DNA of 64,000 nucleotides from Muscardinus avellanarius (Eukaryota > Chordata > Mammalia > Rodentia > Gliridae). The stretch lies in assembly GCA_963383645.1 (NCBI GenBank), contig OY726560.1:68263023-68327022 (forward strand), read 5' to 3'. This document shows positions 34,322 to 44,228 of the stretch, piece by piece (the first letter of the stretch is position 1; every line of letters begins with the position of its first letter). A program made the position numbers and the translations under genes. Below the pieces are notes generated by a model. It saw only the letters and a program-made list of their open reading frames with translations. It searched no databases and had not been told where the DNA came from.

Positions 34322-35055
34322 TGGATCAGTCCTGCACTACATAACAATGATTTAATCGACTATGAACCTCACAACCCTGGTGGTCCATGAGATGATGATG
34401 GGGTCAAAACATTCCTATTGCCTAATGATTTCATAATCATCCTGGGGTTGGGATGAAACTCATCACTCACATCTGTATACATGTATATGTATATATGTAT
34501 ACATATACAAAATTAGCTGTAAAGCAGCCTCAGGCAGATCCTTCAGAAGGATCCGGAAGAATTTTATTATCACAAAAGATGACAGCTCCGTGGCTGTTAC
34601 TGTCCCCTGGAGGCCTTCAGAGAAACAAGATGTGGAGGTAGAAGACAGTGATACTGAGGATCCTGACCCTATGTAAGCTCAGGTTAATATGTGGGCTGTG
34701 TCTTAGTTTCCAATTAAACTGTAAAACAAAATTAAAAATGGAAAAATGTTTAAATAATAAAAAGTTTAAAATAAAAATATTTTGAAGAGCTGTATGTTTT
34801 ATGTTTGTTTTATGCTAGTGTGACTGCAAGAGAGTCAAAAACTTAAAAACTGAAGTGTATAAAGTGAAAGTTTTATAGTAAGTACAAAGATAACTTTTAC
34901 AAAAAAAATGCAAGATTTTTATAGCGTAATCTAAGTGTGTTGTGTTTATACTCTGCAACTGTGGAGAGTCAGGTCCTGAACCTTCACCTGCATTCACCAC
35001 TCTTACTTCCAGAGCAAGCCTCAGCCATGCTAAGTGCCCAACACAGGCATATAGA
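34322..35055 (+). mobile_element. Tigger-type DNA transposon relic
   Basis: The left part (CAGTCCTGCACTACATAACAATG with GGTGGTCCATGAGATGATGATGG) resembles a Tigger terminal region. The middle (about 34520-34676) retains the end of the transposase frame, including a codon run for an acidic tail (GAGGTAGAAGACAGTGATAC, then a GATCCTGACCCTATGTAA stop). The following 3' region matches too (TGTCTTAGTTT, CCACTCTTACTTCCAGAGCAAGCC, ATGCTAAGTGCCC). Cut-and-paste transposon, extinct in mammals; only a C-terminal remnant of the transposase is visible. Confidence 0.75.
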
Positions 35056-35157
35056 CATATATACATATGTTATATATTATATATATGTATATATTATATA
35101 TACACAGATTGCATATATACCTATGCATATATTTGATATATTATATATGCATTTGTG

Positions 35158-35193
<36 letters not shown>

Positions 35194-35200
35194 TGTGTGA
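35056..35200. repeat. AT-rich tract followed by (GT)n
   Basis: Imperfect ATAT/ATAC repeats (35056-35150) lead into a GT run at about 35158-35199 with one interruption (TTTGTG). Confidence 0.9.
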
Positions 35201-35237
35201 GTGTGATGAAATCTAGAGACCTATTTTGTTTTTTTTA

Positions 35238-35337
35238 AGAGCCTCATTAAGCTGCTCAGGCTGGCTTCAAACCTGTAATCCTCCTTTCTCAGCCTCCCAA
35301 GTACTGGAATCACTACTTTGTGCCATCATACCCAGTG
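35238..35337 (-). mobile_element. Partial SINE, reverse
   Basis: GAGCCTCATTAAGCTGCTCAGGCTGGCTTCAAACC followed by CAGCCTCCCAAGTACTGG, ending CCATCATACCCAG: the B1 half only. Confidence 0.82.
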
Positions 35338-35372
35338 GTGTTTTATATTTTGTAGAATATTTTTACTATATC

Positions 35373-35490
35373 TTTCCTTCCTTTTCCTTCCTTCCTTCCT
35401 TCCTTCCTTCCTTCCTTCCTTCCTTCCTTTTTTCTTCTTTTTTTTCTCTCTTTCTCCTTTCCTTTTTTTCTTTATTCTTTCTTTCCGATG
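35373..35490. repeat. (CCTT)n and pyrimidine-rich tract
   Basis: About 12 CCTT units to 35430, then an impure T/C tract. Likely the expanded tail of the adjacent reverse SINE. Confidence 0.92.
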
Positions 35491-35919
35491 CTGGGAATTG
35501 ATGAAGGAGCATTCCACCTTTGATCTACACCTCCAGTCCTTTTTGCCTTTTTTGTTTGTTTGTTTTAAAGCAGGGGCTTGCAGCCAGGCGTGGTGGTACA
35601 CACTTGTAATCCCCTAGTTTGGAAGGCTGAGACAGGAGGATCACACAGGTTCGAAGCCAGCCTCAGCTACTTAGTGAGGCTCTCAGCAACTTAGACCCTG
35701 TTTCCAAATAAAAATAAAAAATAGTTCTGGGAGTATAGCCCAGAAGTAGGATGCGCCTGGGTTCCACCCCCAGTACCAGTACCACCACCAAAAAAAAAAA
35801 AAAAAAAAAAAAAGAAGCAGGGGCTTGCTAGGTTGCAGGGGCTTGCTAAGTGATGGCCTCAAACCTATGATCCTCCCCAATACTGGAAATACAAGTGTGT
35901 GTCACCATGCTTGACTATG
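35484..35919 (-). mobile_element. Reverse SINE split by an opposite-facing SINE
   Basis: Halves are 35484-35581 (GATGCTGGGAATTGATG to AAAGCAGGGGCTTGC) and 35815-35919 (GCAGGGGCTTGCTAGG to CACCATGCTTGACT). The insert at 35582-35814 points the other way. Confidence 0.88.
35582..35814 (+). mobile_element. B1-dID SINE inside another SINE
   Basis: Starts AGCCAGGCGTGGTGGTACACAC and ends CCAGTACCAGTACCACC plus a run of about 25 A. A perfect 14-bp duplication, AAGCAGGGGCTTGC, lies at 35568-35581 and 35815-35828. Confidence 0.95.
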
Positions 35920-36177
35920 ATACTCTTTCTATGTTTAAATATGAAAATGTTTAAATGTGTCAAAATTGCCTATATGTATTCAGTATGGTAATGTGTTTTA
36001 CAGATTTGTAGTGTAGGAGTACCAGGCAATATTATATAGACTTTTTCTGAACTCAGAGTTTTAAAAGTTCTTCAAATGGAAGTTTTCTCCTACCTAATTT
36101 GCATTATGTATTTTTAAAATCTGGATATAGTTACTCCATATCTATTCAGTAATGATAAGACAACTATTATTCAGTAC
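35920..36177. other. AT-rich unassigned sequence
   Basis: No gene or repeat recognised. Confidence 0.5.
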
Positions 36178-36350
36178 TCTGTCTCAGGCATGGTGCTAAT
36201 CAATTTTAAAATATATTGCCATGTATCCTCACAATGACTCGCAGAAGTTAGTAATTATGTTCTCATATTATAGCTGGACAAATTGAAGCTCAGTGTTGAA
36301 GAAATGTATTTAAACTTCTATCGCTATGAATTGCCTGGCCCAGTGTCCTT
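36178..36350 (-). mobile_element. MIR SINE, reverse
   Basis: CTGTCTCAGGCATGGTGCTAATC, then CATGTATCCTCACAATGACTC, then TTCTCATATTATAGCTGGACAAATTGAAGCTCAG follow the reversed MIR order. Confidence 0.72.
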
Positions 36351-36990
36351 GTTGTCTTAATTATGTGAAGAATACTTATTGACTCTATAGGCTGGCACTT
36401 ATTGTGGATATGTTAACAACTGCTTTGTAAAATTTTAAAATGTTTATGTCTACTTTTTCAACCAAGAAGTAGAAGTATTTATCATAAACTACCCACACAA
36501 AAGATTTTGTGATATGATATCTCAGCCATACTTGTAATCATGGCAAAAAACTCACAGAACTTTCCTGAGATATATCAATGTGCCCTTGTCAAGAGAATTT
36601 AAATTTGTGGATAACTAAATGATGGTGACATTAGCACTATGTGTTGATCAGAATGTTCCAGATTTTATTGTAGTTTTGGAAACAAACCCACTCCAAAGTA
36701 TCATATGTAAATCCCATTTCTGTATAGAGTCCCTTTAGTATATTGAGATTCACAAAATTTTGTCATATATGACAAAGGATTTAAAGAAAAACTATTTTTC
36801 ATTTTAGAACAAAAATATACAACACAGAAACACAAACAATGCAGCATGAAAAAATCTCTACTCTTTTTAAGGTCTGGTTGGGCCTTAGAATTAAATTGAT
36901 TTGATAGATCAACAGGGAAACCAGTACATACTGTTAAAACATGCATGGGAACCCCCACAGGAAAATGAAAACCCAAAGAAAAGGCAAAAT
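36351..36990. other. Unassigned sequence
   Basis: No recognised repeat or gene. The 91-residue minus-strand frame at 36701-36976 has no family features. Confidence 0.5.
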
Positions 36991-37005
36991 CTAGTGACTA
37001 TTTTA
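36991..37005. repeat. Target-site duplication, left copy (L1 insertion)
   Basis: CTAGTGACTATTTTA, identical to 39912-39926. It lies just outside the T-rich (reversed poly-A) end of the minus-strand L1. Confidence 0.9.
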
Positions 37006-37170
37006 TTTAATGTTTTAATTTTTTATTTTTTATTGGTGCACTGTATTCATACATCATAATGGGATAAAAACTTGTGTAGACATACATGCATACTTTGCCC
37101 AGTTAGCCCCTACCCAATCTCCACCCCATTCCCTCCCCATCCCTCCTTCCCATGCTTGGCTTAGTGGTTG
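37006..37170 (-). mobile_element. L1 3' UTR end and poly-A, reverse
   Basis: Reversed tail TTTTTATTGGTGCACTGTATTC, then C-rich sequence (CCCTACCCAATCTCCACCCC), i.e. the same G-rich 3' end family as at 44458-44611. Confidence 0.85.
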
Positions 37171-37399
37171 ATATCTAATATTATACAATTTATCCAAAAT
37201 TAACAATGATAATCTCACATAACAGATTCATCTGTCTGATATCAACCTTTTGATCACTTAGAGATAACATTTCAGTATTTCTTTTTGCTTTCTTTCTTTC
37301 CAGAGGATATTTTTTTCTTTATTTTTTTAAGGTAAAACTATCATACATTTATTTTTTTCAGAAAAAGTCTGTCCTAACAAGAAATATGAACTCTAAATA

Positions 37400-38085
37400 C
37401 CCAAAACACTCTTGTAAAAGAATAAAGCTAGTAGATGTACATTTTCTGATTTCAAACCTTATAGAGCTACAATAATTGAAATAGTGTAGTACTGCTATAA
37501 AGGCAGATATATAAACCAGTGGGGTAAAATAAAAAGCCTAGAAATAAATTCTACCATATATGGTCAAGTTATTTTTGACAAAGTTTCCAAGAACATTTGG
37601 TGAAGGAAATAGTAATCTGAACTAAATAGTTAAAAGATAATAATTACATGAAAAATAATAATATTGGACCCTTACCTAACACCATATACAAATATTAACT
37701 CAAACTAGATAAAAGACCTAAATGTAAATCTTAAGACTATAAACTTTTAGAAGAAATCCTGAGTCATAACACTTCACAACATTGAAATTGGCAGTGATTT
37801 CTTGGATATGATTTCAAAGGCACAGGCAACAAAAGAATAAACAAACTTCCTAAAAAATAAGAAAATATTGTACAATGTAAACAGAATTAAAAGTTTCTGA
37901 TAGAATGGGATAAAGTATTTCCAAATGCTATATCTGAAGGTGTATTAATATTCCAAATAGAAATCCTAAAAATTAACAACAATAAAAGCAAAGAATATAA
38001 TTTAGAAATACAATTTAGAAATAGGTAAAAGACTGAAATAAATAGTGAATCTCCAAAGATTTTAACCTATAAACACATGAATATA
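37400..38085 (+). mobile_element. L1 ORF2 C-terminal fragment, opposite to its host
   Basis: Plus-strand words of the ORF2 end: TTCAAACCTTATAGAGCTACAATAATTG, TATTTTTGACAAAGTTTCC, CACCATATACAAATATTAACTC, GGCACAGGCAACAAAAG and CTCCAAAGATTTTAACCTATAAACACATG. It joins the minus-strand L1 within about 12 bp of the ORF1 stop codon. Non-coding, multiple stops. Confidence 0.82.
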
Positions 38086-38096
38086 TTCTTCTTTGC

Positions 38097-38987
38097 TTAG
38101 TTGTCTGCTGGATGGAAAAACTTATTTCTCTGGTTCTGGTGTGTATTACCTATTTCTTCTTTGTAGTTCATCTCTTTGAGTATTTTCTCTAGCGCTGGTT
38201 TTGAAGACATAAATTCCTTCAGTTTCTGTTTGTCATGGAAGCTTCTAATTTCCCCATCTAATTTGATAGAAAGTTTTGCTGGGTAGGAAATTTTTGGCTG
38301 GAAGTTGTTTTCTTTCAGAGTTTGGAATATGTTACTCCAAGCCCTTCTGGCTCTCATGACTTGTTTTGGGAAGTCTGGAGTGATTCTAATTGGTTTGCCT
38401 CTGAATGTCACTTGGCCCTTTGCTTTTGTTGCCTTTAAGATTCTCTGCTTGGCTTCCACATTGGTCATTTTGACAATTAAGTGGCGTGGGGATCCTCTTC
38501 TCCGATCCTGTCTAAAGGGAGTTCTATAAGTTTCCTGGACCTGTGTATCAACCTCTTGCTCTATGTTTGGAAAATTTTCTGCTATTACTTCCTTGAAGAG
38601 ATTGTTGATCCCTTTGGTTTCACCTTCTTTTCCCTCCTCTATTCCAATTATTCTTAGGTTAGCTCTCTTAAAATGGGCCCATATTTCTTCAATATCAGAT
38701 TCCTGCTGTCAGATATTTTTTTCTAGATTAGAAACTATGCATTCATTTTTGGAATGATCATCTTCTAAGAGCAAGATTCTGTTCTCCATGTGGTCTAATC
38801 GGTTGTTTGTGCTTTGAATTGAGGCCTTTACTTCATTAATTGCATCCTTTATCTCTTTTTGGCTCTCTCTGAGTTCTTTTCAAAGCACCTCTATTATTTC
38901 TACAGTTATTTTCCTGATTTGATCTTCTAGAGATCTCTGAATTTCTGTGTTATCAGGTTCTGATGTTGTGGGGTTGTGGGCATTCAT
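38097..38987 (-). pseudogene. L1 ORF1 protein gene, two nonsense codons
   Basis: A 297-codon frame (start at 38987, stop at 38097-38099) matches L1 ORF1p, the trimeric RNA-binding chaperone of the L1 RNP. In order it shows a polar N-terminus, a coiled-coil region (codons about 25-100, e.g. QSTNNRLDHMENRILLLEDD), the RNA-recognition domain (NLRIIGIEEGKE, with ENFPNI) and the C-terminal domain, intact as a 123-residue open stretch (38468-38097, with RITPDFPKQVMRARRAW). Length fits the family (about 290-370 residues). Two in-frame stops interrupt it at codon 36 (38880-38882) and codon 93 (38709-38711), with no frameshift. It looks like a fairly young copy, but cannot make full-length protein. 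Confidence 0.92.
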
Positions 38988-39911
38988 TGCTCTATTGTTG
39001 TTCCTCTTTCCAATGATTTCAGAATTGTGTGCCTTCCTTGGGTCAGTACGACTTCACTTAGGGTGCTCTGTATCTTGAGTCTGTTGTAATCTCAGCCACC
39101 ACTACTCCTTTACTGGGTTGTATCGCAAAGTCTCATACCCAGGAAGTTAATTGACTCTGCGCGAGACTGTGGGGGTGCCGGCCTGGGCGTCTTCCCACAG
39201 GGAGCTGTGGCTAGGGTTTGGTATCTCTGCCACTGCTACTCCTTCACTGGGTTGGACTGCAAAATATCCGACCCAATGAGATTATCAAAGCTACGCAAGT
39301 CCCTGGGAGTGCAGTACAGGGATTTCTCCTTTAGGGGACGCAATTACACTCACGGTTATTGTGCATGCAGATCTGGAGCTGTGGCGGGGCACGATGAACT
39401 AGTTGTAGCTGCTGGCAATATGGCACCACTGTCACACCCTGGGCCGTGAGACTGTAGCTGCTGGCATTATAGCCCCGCTGCTACACCCTCAGCTGTGAGG
39501 CTGGCATATTTCTTTTCTGGTTTTGAGCTCCCTTCTGAGTCCCTGGAAGGCGTGATGAGCTTGGCCACTGGGAGTTTTAGGCATTCTTTGCACTGAAAGA
39601 ACTGCTGAATTACACCTGAATGATCTGCAGCTGTGCCCTTCAGCTCCTTGTTTACCTTTCCTCTCTGGAGCCTGGTGCTGTGAGGGAAGATGGTGCTGGC
39701 TTGCTCCACTACTACATTGCAGGCTTGATTTCTGGTCTCTGGTTGTTCTTCTAGTCTTTTTTTTTCTCTGTCCCTTGTGTTTACATTTTTTATTTCTCTG
39801 CTGATGGTGCTTTCTAGCTATGAAAAGTGCTGATTTTGTTGCAACAGAGATCGAGTTTTAGCAGGACTCTAAAACACTGTTTTTCTCAGTCGCCATCTTT
39901 CTGGAAGTCTC
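38988..39911 (-). promoter_or_regulatory. L1 5' UTR with YY1-like site
   Basis: About 920 bp of moderately GC-rich sequence upstream of ORF1, closely similar in layout to the plus-strand copy at 61568-62330 (shared words such as GGGACAGAGAAAAA, AATTCAGCAGTTCTT-type, CAGAAAAGAAA, CCCAGTAAAGGAGTAGTGG). L1 5' UTRs hold an internal Pol II promoter. AAAGATGGCG, a YY1-type motif, lies at 39900-39891, about +12 to +21 of the element, as in other mammalian L1s. Confidence 0.85.
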
Positions 39912-39926
39912 CTAGTGACTATTTTA
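39912..39926. repeat. Target-site duplication, right copy (L1 insertion)
   Basis: CTAGTGACTATTTTA, directly outside the L1 5' end. Confidence 0.9.
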
Positions 39927-42065
39927 ATAAGATCTGTCTGCAAAGATTTCTATTGGCCTCAGCTCCCCATCGCTGATGATAAGAATGCATTTTTATTTCT
40001 GTTATAGGAAACACATAGTTTTATTTCTTGTACCTGTTTTTTTTTTTTTTAACATCTTTGACTCAAAACCAACCCCTGGCCCAAAGTGGCATATTTTAGG
40101 GTAGCACGTTCTGCCACCTTCATCTCTCCTAGGCAAAGTTTTGAAAACAACAAACTACATAGACACTCGTTATTTTGAATAATGATCTTTCACCAAGTTT
40201 TATTATTGATCTCATAATATAGTTAAAACAGCACAGAATTTGTAAATTCAATGCCCTCATGTCTAATCCCAGTTCTGAAACATGATTTAAATCTAGGTCT
40301 GTCAGTTTTTTTTTTTTTTTTCACCTTTAAAACTCACATTTTATCATTGCTAAGATTTTTCTGAGCTCTGTGATTCTGTACTAACCCAAGGTGTCAACAC
40401 TTCTCTGGGACACAACCACTTGCAGTGGTATAGTAATTCGATATTATTTTATATTTATCAATAATTTATTTACAAGTATTATATGTTAACTGTAAAACTC
40501 CAAGCAAGCTCTATTTTTAAAAATAAAAACTTCTAAAAGTCTATAAAATATCCTTTTTTTTTTTGGCTTTTGAATACAACTTCAGTTTACCACCAATCAT
40601 AGTAAGGAATGCTAGCCAGATTGTTTAATTAATTAACTGCATTCTATTTTGTCTTAGTTGAAATATGTTAAGTTTCATATTAAGTTTGCCTTTGCTAAAA
40701 AAGTCATGTAATTCAATGTTAAAATTACCAGTGCCATTAATTACTAATTCCAAACACATAGGAATTTGGACCAAAAGTTTTAAAGGAATCCTCATCAAAA
40801 GAATGTCACAGGTGCCTTTATCAGCTGTCTCTTACCAGTGTATTTCTTTACACATCTCAGCACTGTGGGCTCAATTGCTCAGCTCCTTTATTACATTTTA
40901 AATTTATTATTCAATAAGTATCCTCTTCAGGTCTTTTTCCTGGGCCTCAGTGGCATGCAGGAATTGTGTAAATTTGATGCCACAGAACAATTATCTACAT
41001 ACACAGCTGAGAGTCAATAATGTTGACTGACATTCAATATATTTTGGCTGACTTAAGTTTATCTATTTTGCAAATAAATAAATAAATAATAAATCCTATT
41101 TACCACTGGAATTTAGCCTTACAAAGCTCTATTAGTTTCAAAGACTATTTTGAAAGACTAAAGAAATAATCTTGCTATATAAATTGTTTGAAGACAAAAT
41201 TTTTTTAAAGTGCTAAATAATAAAAATAAACTTCATATAAAAGCTCACATGAAAAATAGAGAATTGAAGGATAGAAAATAGAGATAAAATAGAAGTGTAA
41301 GCAACTAGAAAGTTCCTTTTGAAGGGCAATTTAAATTTGTAGTGGAATAAACTTATTTTAAATTGCATGCAAAGATACACAGCATACACAGTGTGTTGGG
41401 AATAAGTTAGTTCTGATTTTTTTCTTATTGATTAATCAGTGACTTAAATAATAATAAGTGTGTACTGTGGGATCTTGGAGAGTGCAATGTGTGTGAGTGT
41501 ATAAGTGTGAGTGTGTTTATGAATGATCTTTTGTATATCCCTCTTTAAAAAAATGATAAAAATTTTAATGTAGTTATGTCATGAATTTGTTTCTGAATAA
41601 TTACTACTTTAATATATATGTCATTTAAAACCAAATAGTAATTTACTGGTAGTTTAAATCTATTTTTCTAATGTTTTGGTTAACTAGAATTCTTTAATGA
41701 CATGTTAATTCTGAAAAATTGTTATCTCATTAAGCTACTAGATTTACAGTAAACCATAAAGTCATTATTACCATGTTCCATAATTTTCTTCTTTTATACC
41801 TGTCTTTTATGCTGTTGGTCTTACTTTCCAATGATGAATTTATGAGTATGTAACCTTTATATTGAATTATAGTAATTAATTCACATAATCACAAGAAATA
41901 TTTCATAGCATCAGTTTAATTAATAAGACAGAACCAAGATGTACAATTCTTAATTACGTGCAACTATTATGGAGTATATCTTTTATTCTTAAAGGACAAT
42001 GTCAAAGTGTTTTTCTTATATATTATTAGACTTTATAACTTTCAAATATTTTCTTCTTTTTACAT
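39927..42065. other. AT-rich unassigned sequence
   Basis: Over 2 kb without recognisable repeats or genes apart from a short AAAT run near 41072-41090. Short frames only. Confidence 0.5.
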
Positions 42066-42475
42066 ATTTATTTTTTGTAGTACTGGTGTTTGAATCCAGG
42101 TCTGAAGCATGCTAAGTAAGACCACTGAGCTACATGCCCAATCTTTTTTATTTTATTTTAAAATAGAATCTTGCTGCCGGTGTGGTGGCACACGCTTGTA
42201 ATCCCCGCGATTGGGAGGTGGAAACAGGAGGATCATGCAAGTTCGAAGCCAGCTGTGCTGGCTTAAGAGACCCTGTTTCCAAACAAAAAAGTGTGAAATG
42301 GGTCTGGGAGTGTAGTTCGGAGGTAGAAGGGCTTCCAGGAACCCCAGTACCACACACACACACAAAAAAGGAATCTTGCTAAGTTATCAATGTTGGCTTC
42401 CAAATTGCAATACTTCTGCCTCAGCTTCCTGAGGGTTAGAGGCCTGTGTGACCATACTTAGCTATTTTCTGTTTT
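42066..42475 (-). mobile_element. Reverse SINE split by an opposite-facing SINE
   Basis: Left half 42066-42175 (GTAGTACTGGTGTTTGAATCC, an ID module closer to the original: CTAAGTAAGACCACTGAGCTACATGCCC); right half 42370-42475 (AATCTTGCTAAGTTATC to GACCATACTTAGCT). Confidence 0.85.
42176..42369 (+). mobile_element. B1-dID SINE inside another SINE
   Basis: Starts GCCGGTGTGGTGGCACACGC, has ID GGTCTGGGAGTGTAGTTCGGAGG and a (CA)n/A tail. GAATCTTGCT occurs at both borders (about 42166-42175 and 42371-42380). Confidence 0.93.
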
Positions 42476-42514
42476 TATGTATCCAGGTACAATATAACCA
42501 TCTATCTCTCTGTC

Positions 42515-42640
42515 ATCTGTCATTTGATTTAATTTTCACTACAAACACATGAAATAACATCATGAAGAATTCTTGCAGCTCATAAATGACAGAAGCAGAA
42601 TGCACCTTCTGATCAGAATAACTCTAAAACTTCTTATGTC
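42515..42640 (-). mobile_element. MIR fragment, reverse (tentative)
   Basis: TTGATTTAATTTTCACTACAAAC, then CAGCTCATAAATGACAGAAGCAGAATG follow the reversed MIR core order loosely. Confidence 0.5.
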
Positions 42641-42807
42641 ATTTTGTTATTACTGCCACCTCCACAATTGCCTATTAAGAATGTGCTTATTCAATTTACC
42701 TTTCCTATTCACAGATATGGATATAGGCTTCCTATCAGCTTGTTGTTAACAACACTTCTGACATTGTTGATGATTTATTGTGAAATATTAAGAAAATTAT
42801 TATAATT

Positions 42808-43238
42808 AATATTTTTTGCACTACTGGAGATGGACCCCAGGGACATTCTACCTCTGAGCTACACCTCCAGCTTTATTTTTTATTCTTTATTTTGAATCAA
42901 GTTCTTACTAAGTTGTGGAGGGCCTCACTGAGTAGGTGAGGCTGTTTAAGAACCTCAATCCTCCTGACTCAGCCTCCCAAGTACTGGAATTATGGCCAGG
43001 TGTGATGGCGTATGCTTGTAATCCCTGTGCTTGGGAGGCAGAGACAGGAGGATCTCGAAGGTTCGGAGCCAGCCACGCTGGCTTAAGACACCCTGTTTCC
43101 AAATATTAGAAAAAAAAGTATAAAATAGGTCTGGAAGTAGCCCGGAAGTAGAAGGGCTTCCAGAAACCCCAGTACCACCAAAAAACCCGCAAAAACCCCA
43201 AGTACTGGAATTACAAGTGTGCACTACCACAGCTGGAT
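42808..43238 (-). mobile_element. Reverse SINE split by an opposite-facing SINE
   Basis: Left part 42808-42992 (GCACTACTGGAGATGGACCCCAGGG to CAGCCTCCCAAGTACTGG), right part 43197-43238 (AAGTACTGGAATTACAAGTGTGC to CCACAGCTGG). Confidence 0.9.
42993..43196 (+). mobile_element. B1-dID SINE inside another SINE
   Basis: Starts TGGCCAGGTGTGATGGCG, has ID GGTCTGGAAGTAGCCCGG and an A/C tail. The perfect 17-bp duplication CCCAAGTACTGGAATTA at 42976-42992 and 43197-43213 fixes its ends. Confidence 0.95.
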
Positions 43239-43505
43239 TATAATTAATAATTATTATGAAAATTATAGATATCAGAGTGGTATAGAGAAACCAATAATGG
43301 CAGATTATGCATATGACAAATGTAATGAACGGTCTGAAAGCTTTGCTGAAGTACAACTCAACAAACCCATGACTCAGCCAGCCTACATGGAAGTCTTATC
43401 ATTTAAGATATCTGTTGGTTTAAAAGAGAAAAATTAATACCTCTGTCTATATTGGACAACATGACTTCTAAAAACATATAAATAAGCAGTTCAAACTGTT
43501 TTTTA

Positions 43506-43698
43506 GCCAGGCATGGTGGCACACGTTTGTTATCCCTACACTTGGGAGGCAGAGACAGGAGGATCACGCAGGTTCAAAGCCAGCAGTGCTGGCTTAAAGA
43601 GACCTTGTTTCCAAATAAAACAAGTATAAAAATAGGTCTGGTAGTGTAGCCTGGAGGTAGAAGTATTTCCAGGAACCCCAGTACCACCAAAAAAAAAA
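43506..43698 (+). mobile_element. B1-dID (MEN-type) composite SINE
   Basis: Starts GCCAGGCATGGTGGCACACG, ends CCAGTACCACC plus A tail. TGTTTTTTA flanks both sides. It stands immediately upstream of the composite element at 43727 but has its own duplication, so it is a separate insertion. Confidence 0.92.
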
Positions 43699-43706
43699 TT
43701 GTTTTT

Positions 43707-43726
43707 TAAAATATCAACAGATTTTC
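43707..43726. repeat. Target-site duplication, left copy (composite element)
   Basis: A perfect 20-bp direct repeat of 44612-44631, beginning TAAAATATC and ending AGATTTTC. Confidence 0.95.
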
Positions 43727-44228
43727 GGAGCCTGCCGTGAGGCAAGGCCGGTGCTGGGGCCTTCAAGGCCGGGATTGGAGCCTGCCAAGGGGTAGGCTGG
43801 TGACGGCCAGCAGCCGGTATTGGAGCCTGCTTTGAGGCAAGGCTGCTACTGGGTCCTCTGAGGCCGGGATCGGAGCCTGCCAAGGGGTTAAGCCAGTACC
43901 GGGGCCAGCGAGGCTGGGTTTGGAACCTGCCATGAGACAAGGCCGGTGCTGGGGCCTCCGAGGCCAGGATAGGAGTCTGTTGAGGGGTTAGGCCGGTGCC
44001 AGGGTCAGCAAGGCTAGGATGGAGCCTGCCTTGAGGCTAGGCCGGTGCTGGGGCCACCGAGGCCGGGATCGGAGCCAGCCAAGGGGTTAGGCCGGTGTGG
44101 GGGCCAGCAAGGCTAGAATCAGGGCCTCCCATGAGGCAAGGCTGCTGCTTGAGCCAGCGAGGTCTGGATCAGTCCACTGGGTAGCCAGGCCACTACTGAG
44201 GCCGTCAAGAGTGGGATCGGTACTTGCA
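43727..44228. repeat. GC-rich 50-bp minisatellite with alternating units
   Basis: About ten tandem units of 45-50 bp, each opening GGAGCCTGCC or close to it. Two types alternate. Type A has GAGGCAAGGCCGGTGCTGGG with CCGAGGCCGGGAT; type B has AAGGGGTTAGGCCGGTGCC with CAGCGAGGCTGGGAT. The repeat is therefore built of about 100-bp dimers. Divergence rises toward the right end. Confidence 0.92.

Larger units (their letters stand above)
37006..39911 (-). mobile_element. Rearranged L1 insertion with inverted centre
   Basis: A perfect 15-bp duplication (36991-37005 and 39912-39926) brackets this 2.9-kb insertion. On the minus strand it has a complete 5' end (GGAGACTTCCAGAAAGATGGCG at 39911), a 5' UTR of about 0.92 kb, ORF1 (38987 to 38097), then a segment in which old L1 ORF2 sequence runs in the opposite sense (about 37400-38085), then L1 3' UTR sequence and a poly-A tail (about 37170-37006). 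Most of ORF2 is missing. A single L1 event with internal rearrangement, or later loss and inversion, would explain it. Confidence 0.8.

Noticed and set aside
38985..39911. CpG island or gene promoter near 39.1-39.5 kb
   Set aside because: The GC-richer stretch is explained by the L1 5' UTR within a bounded insertion.
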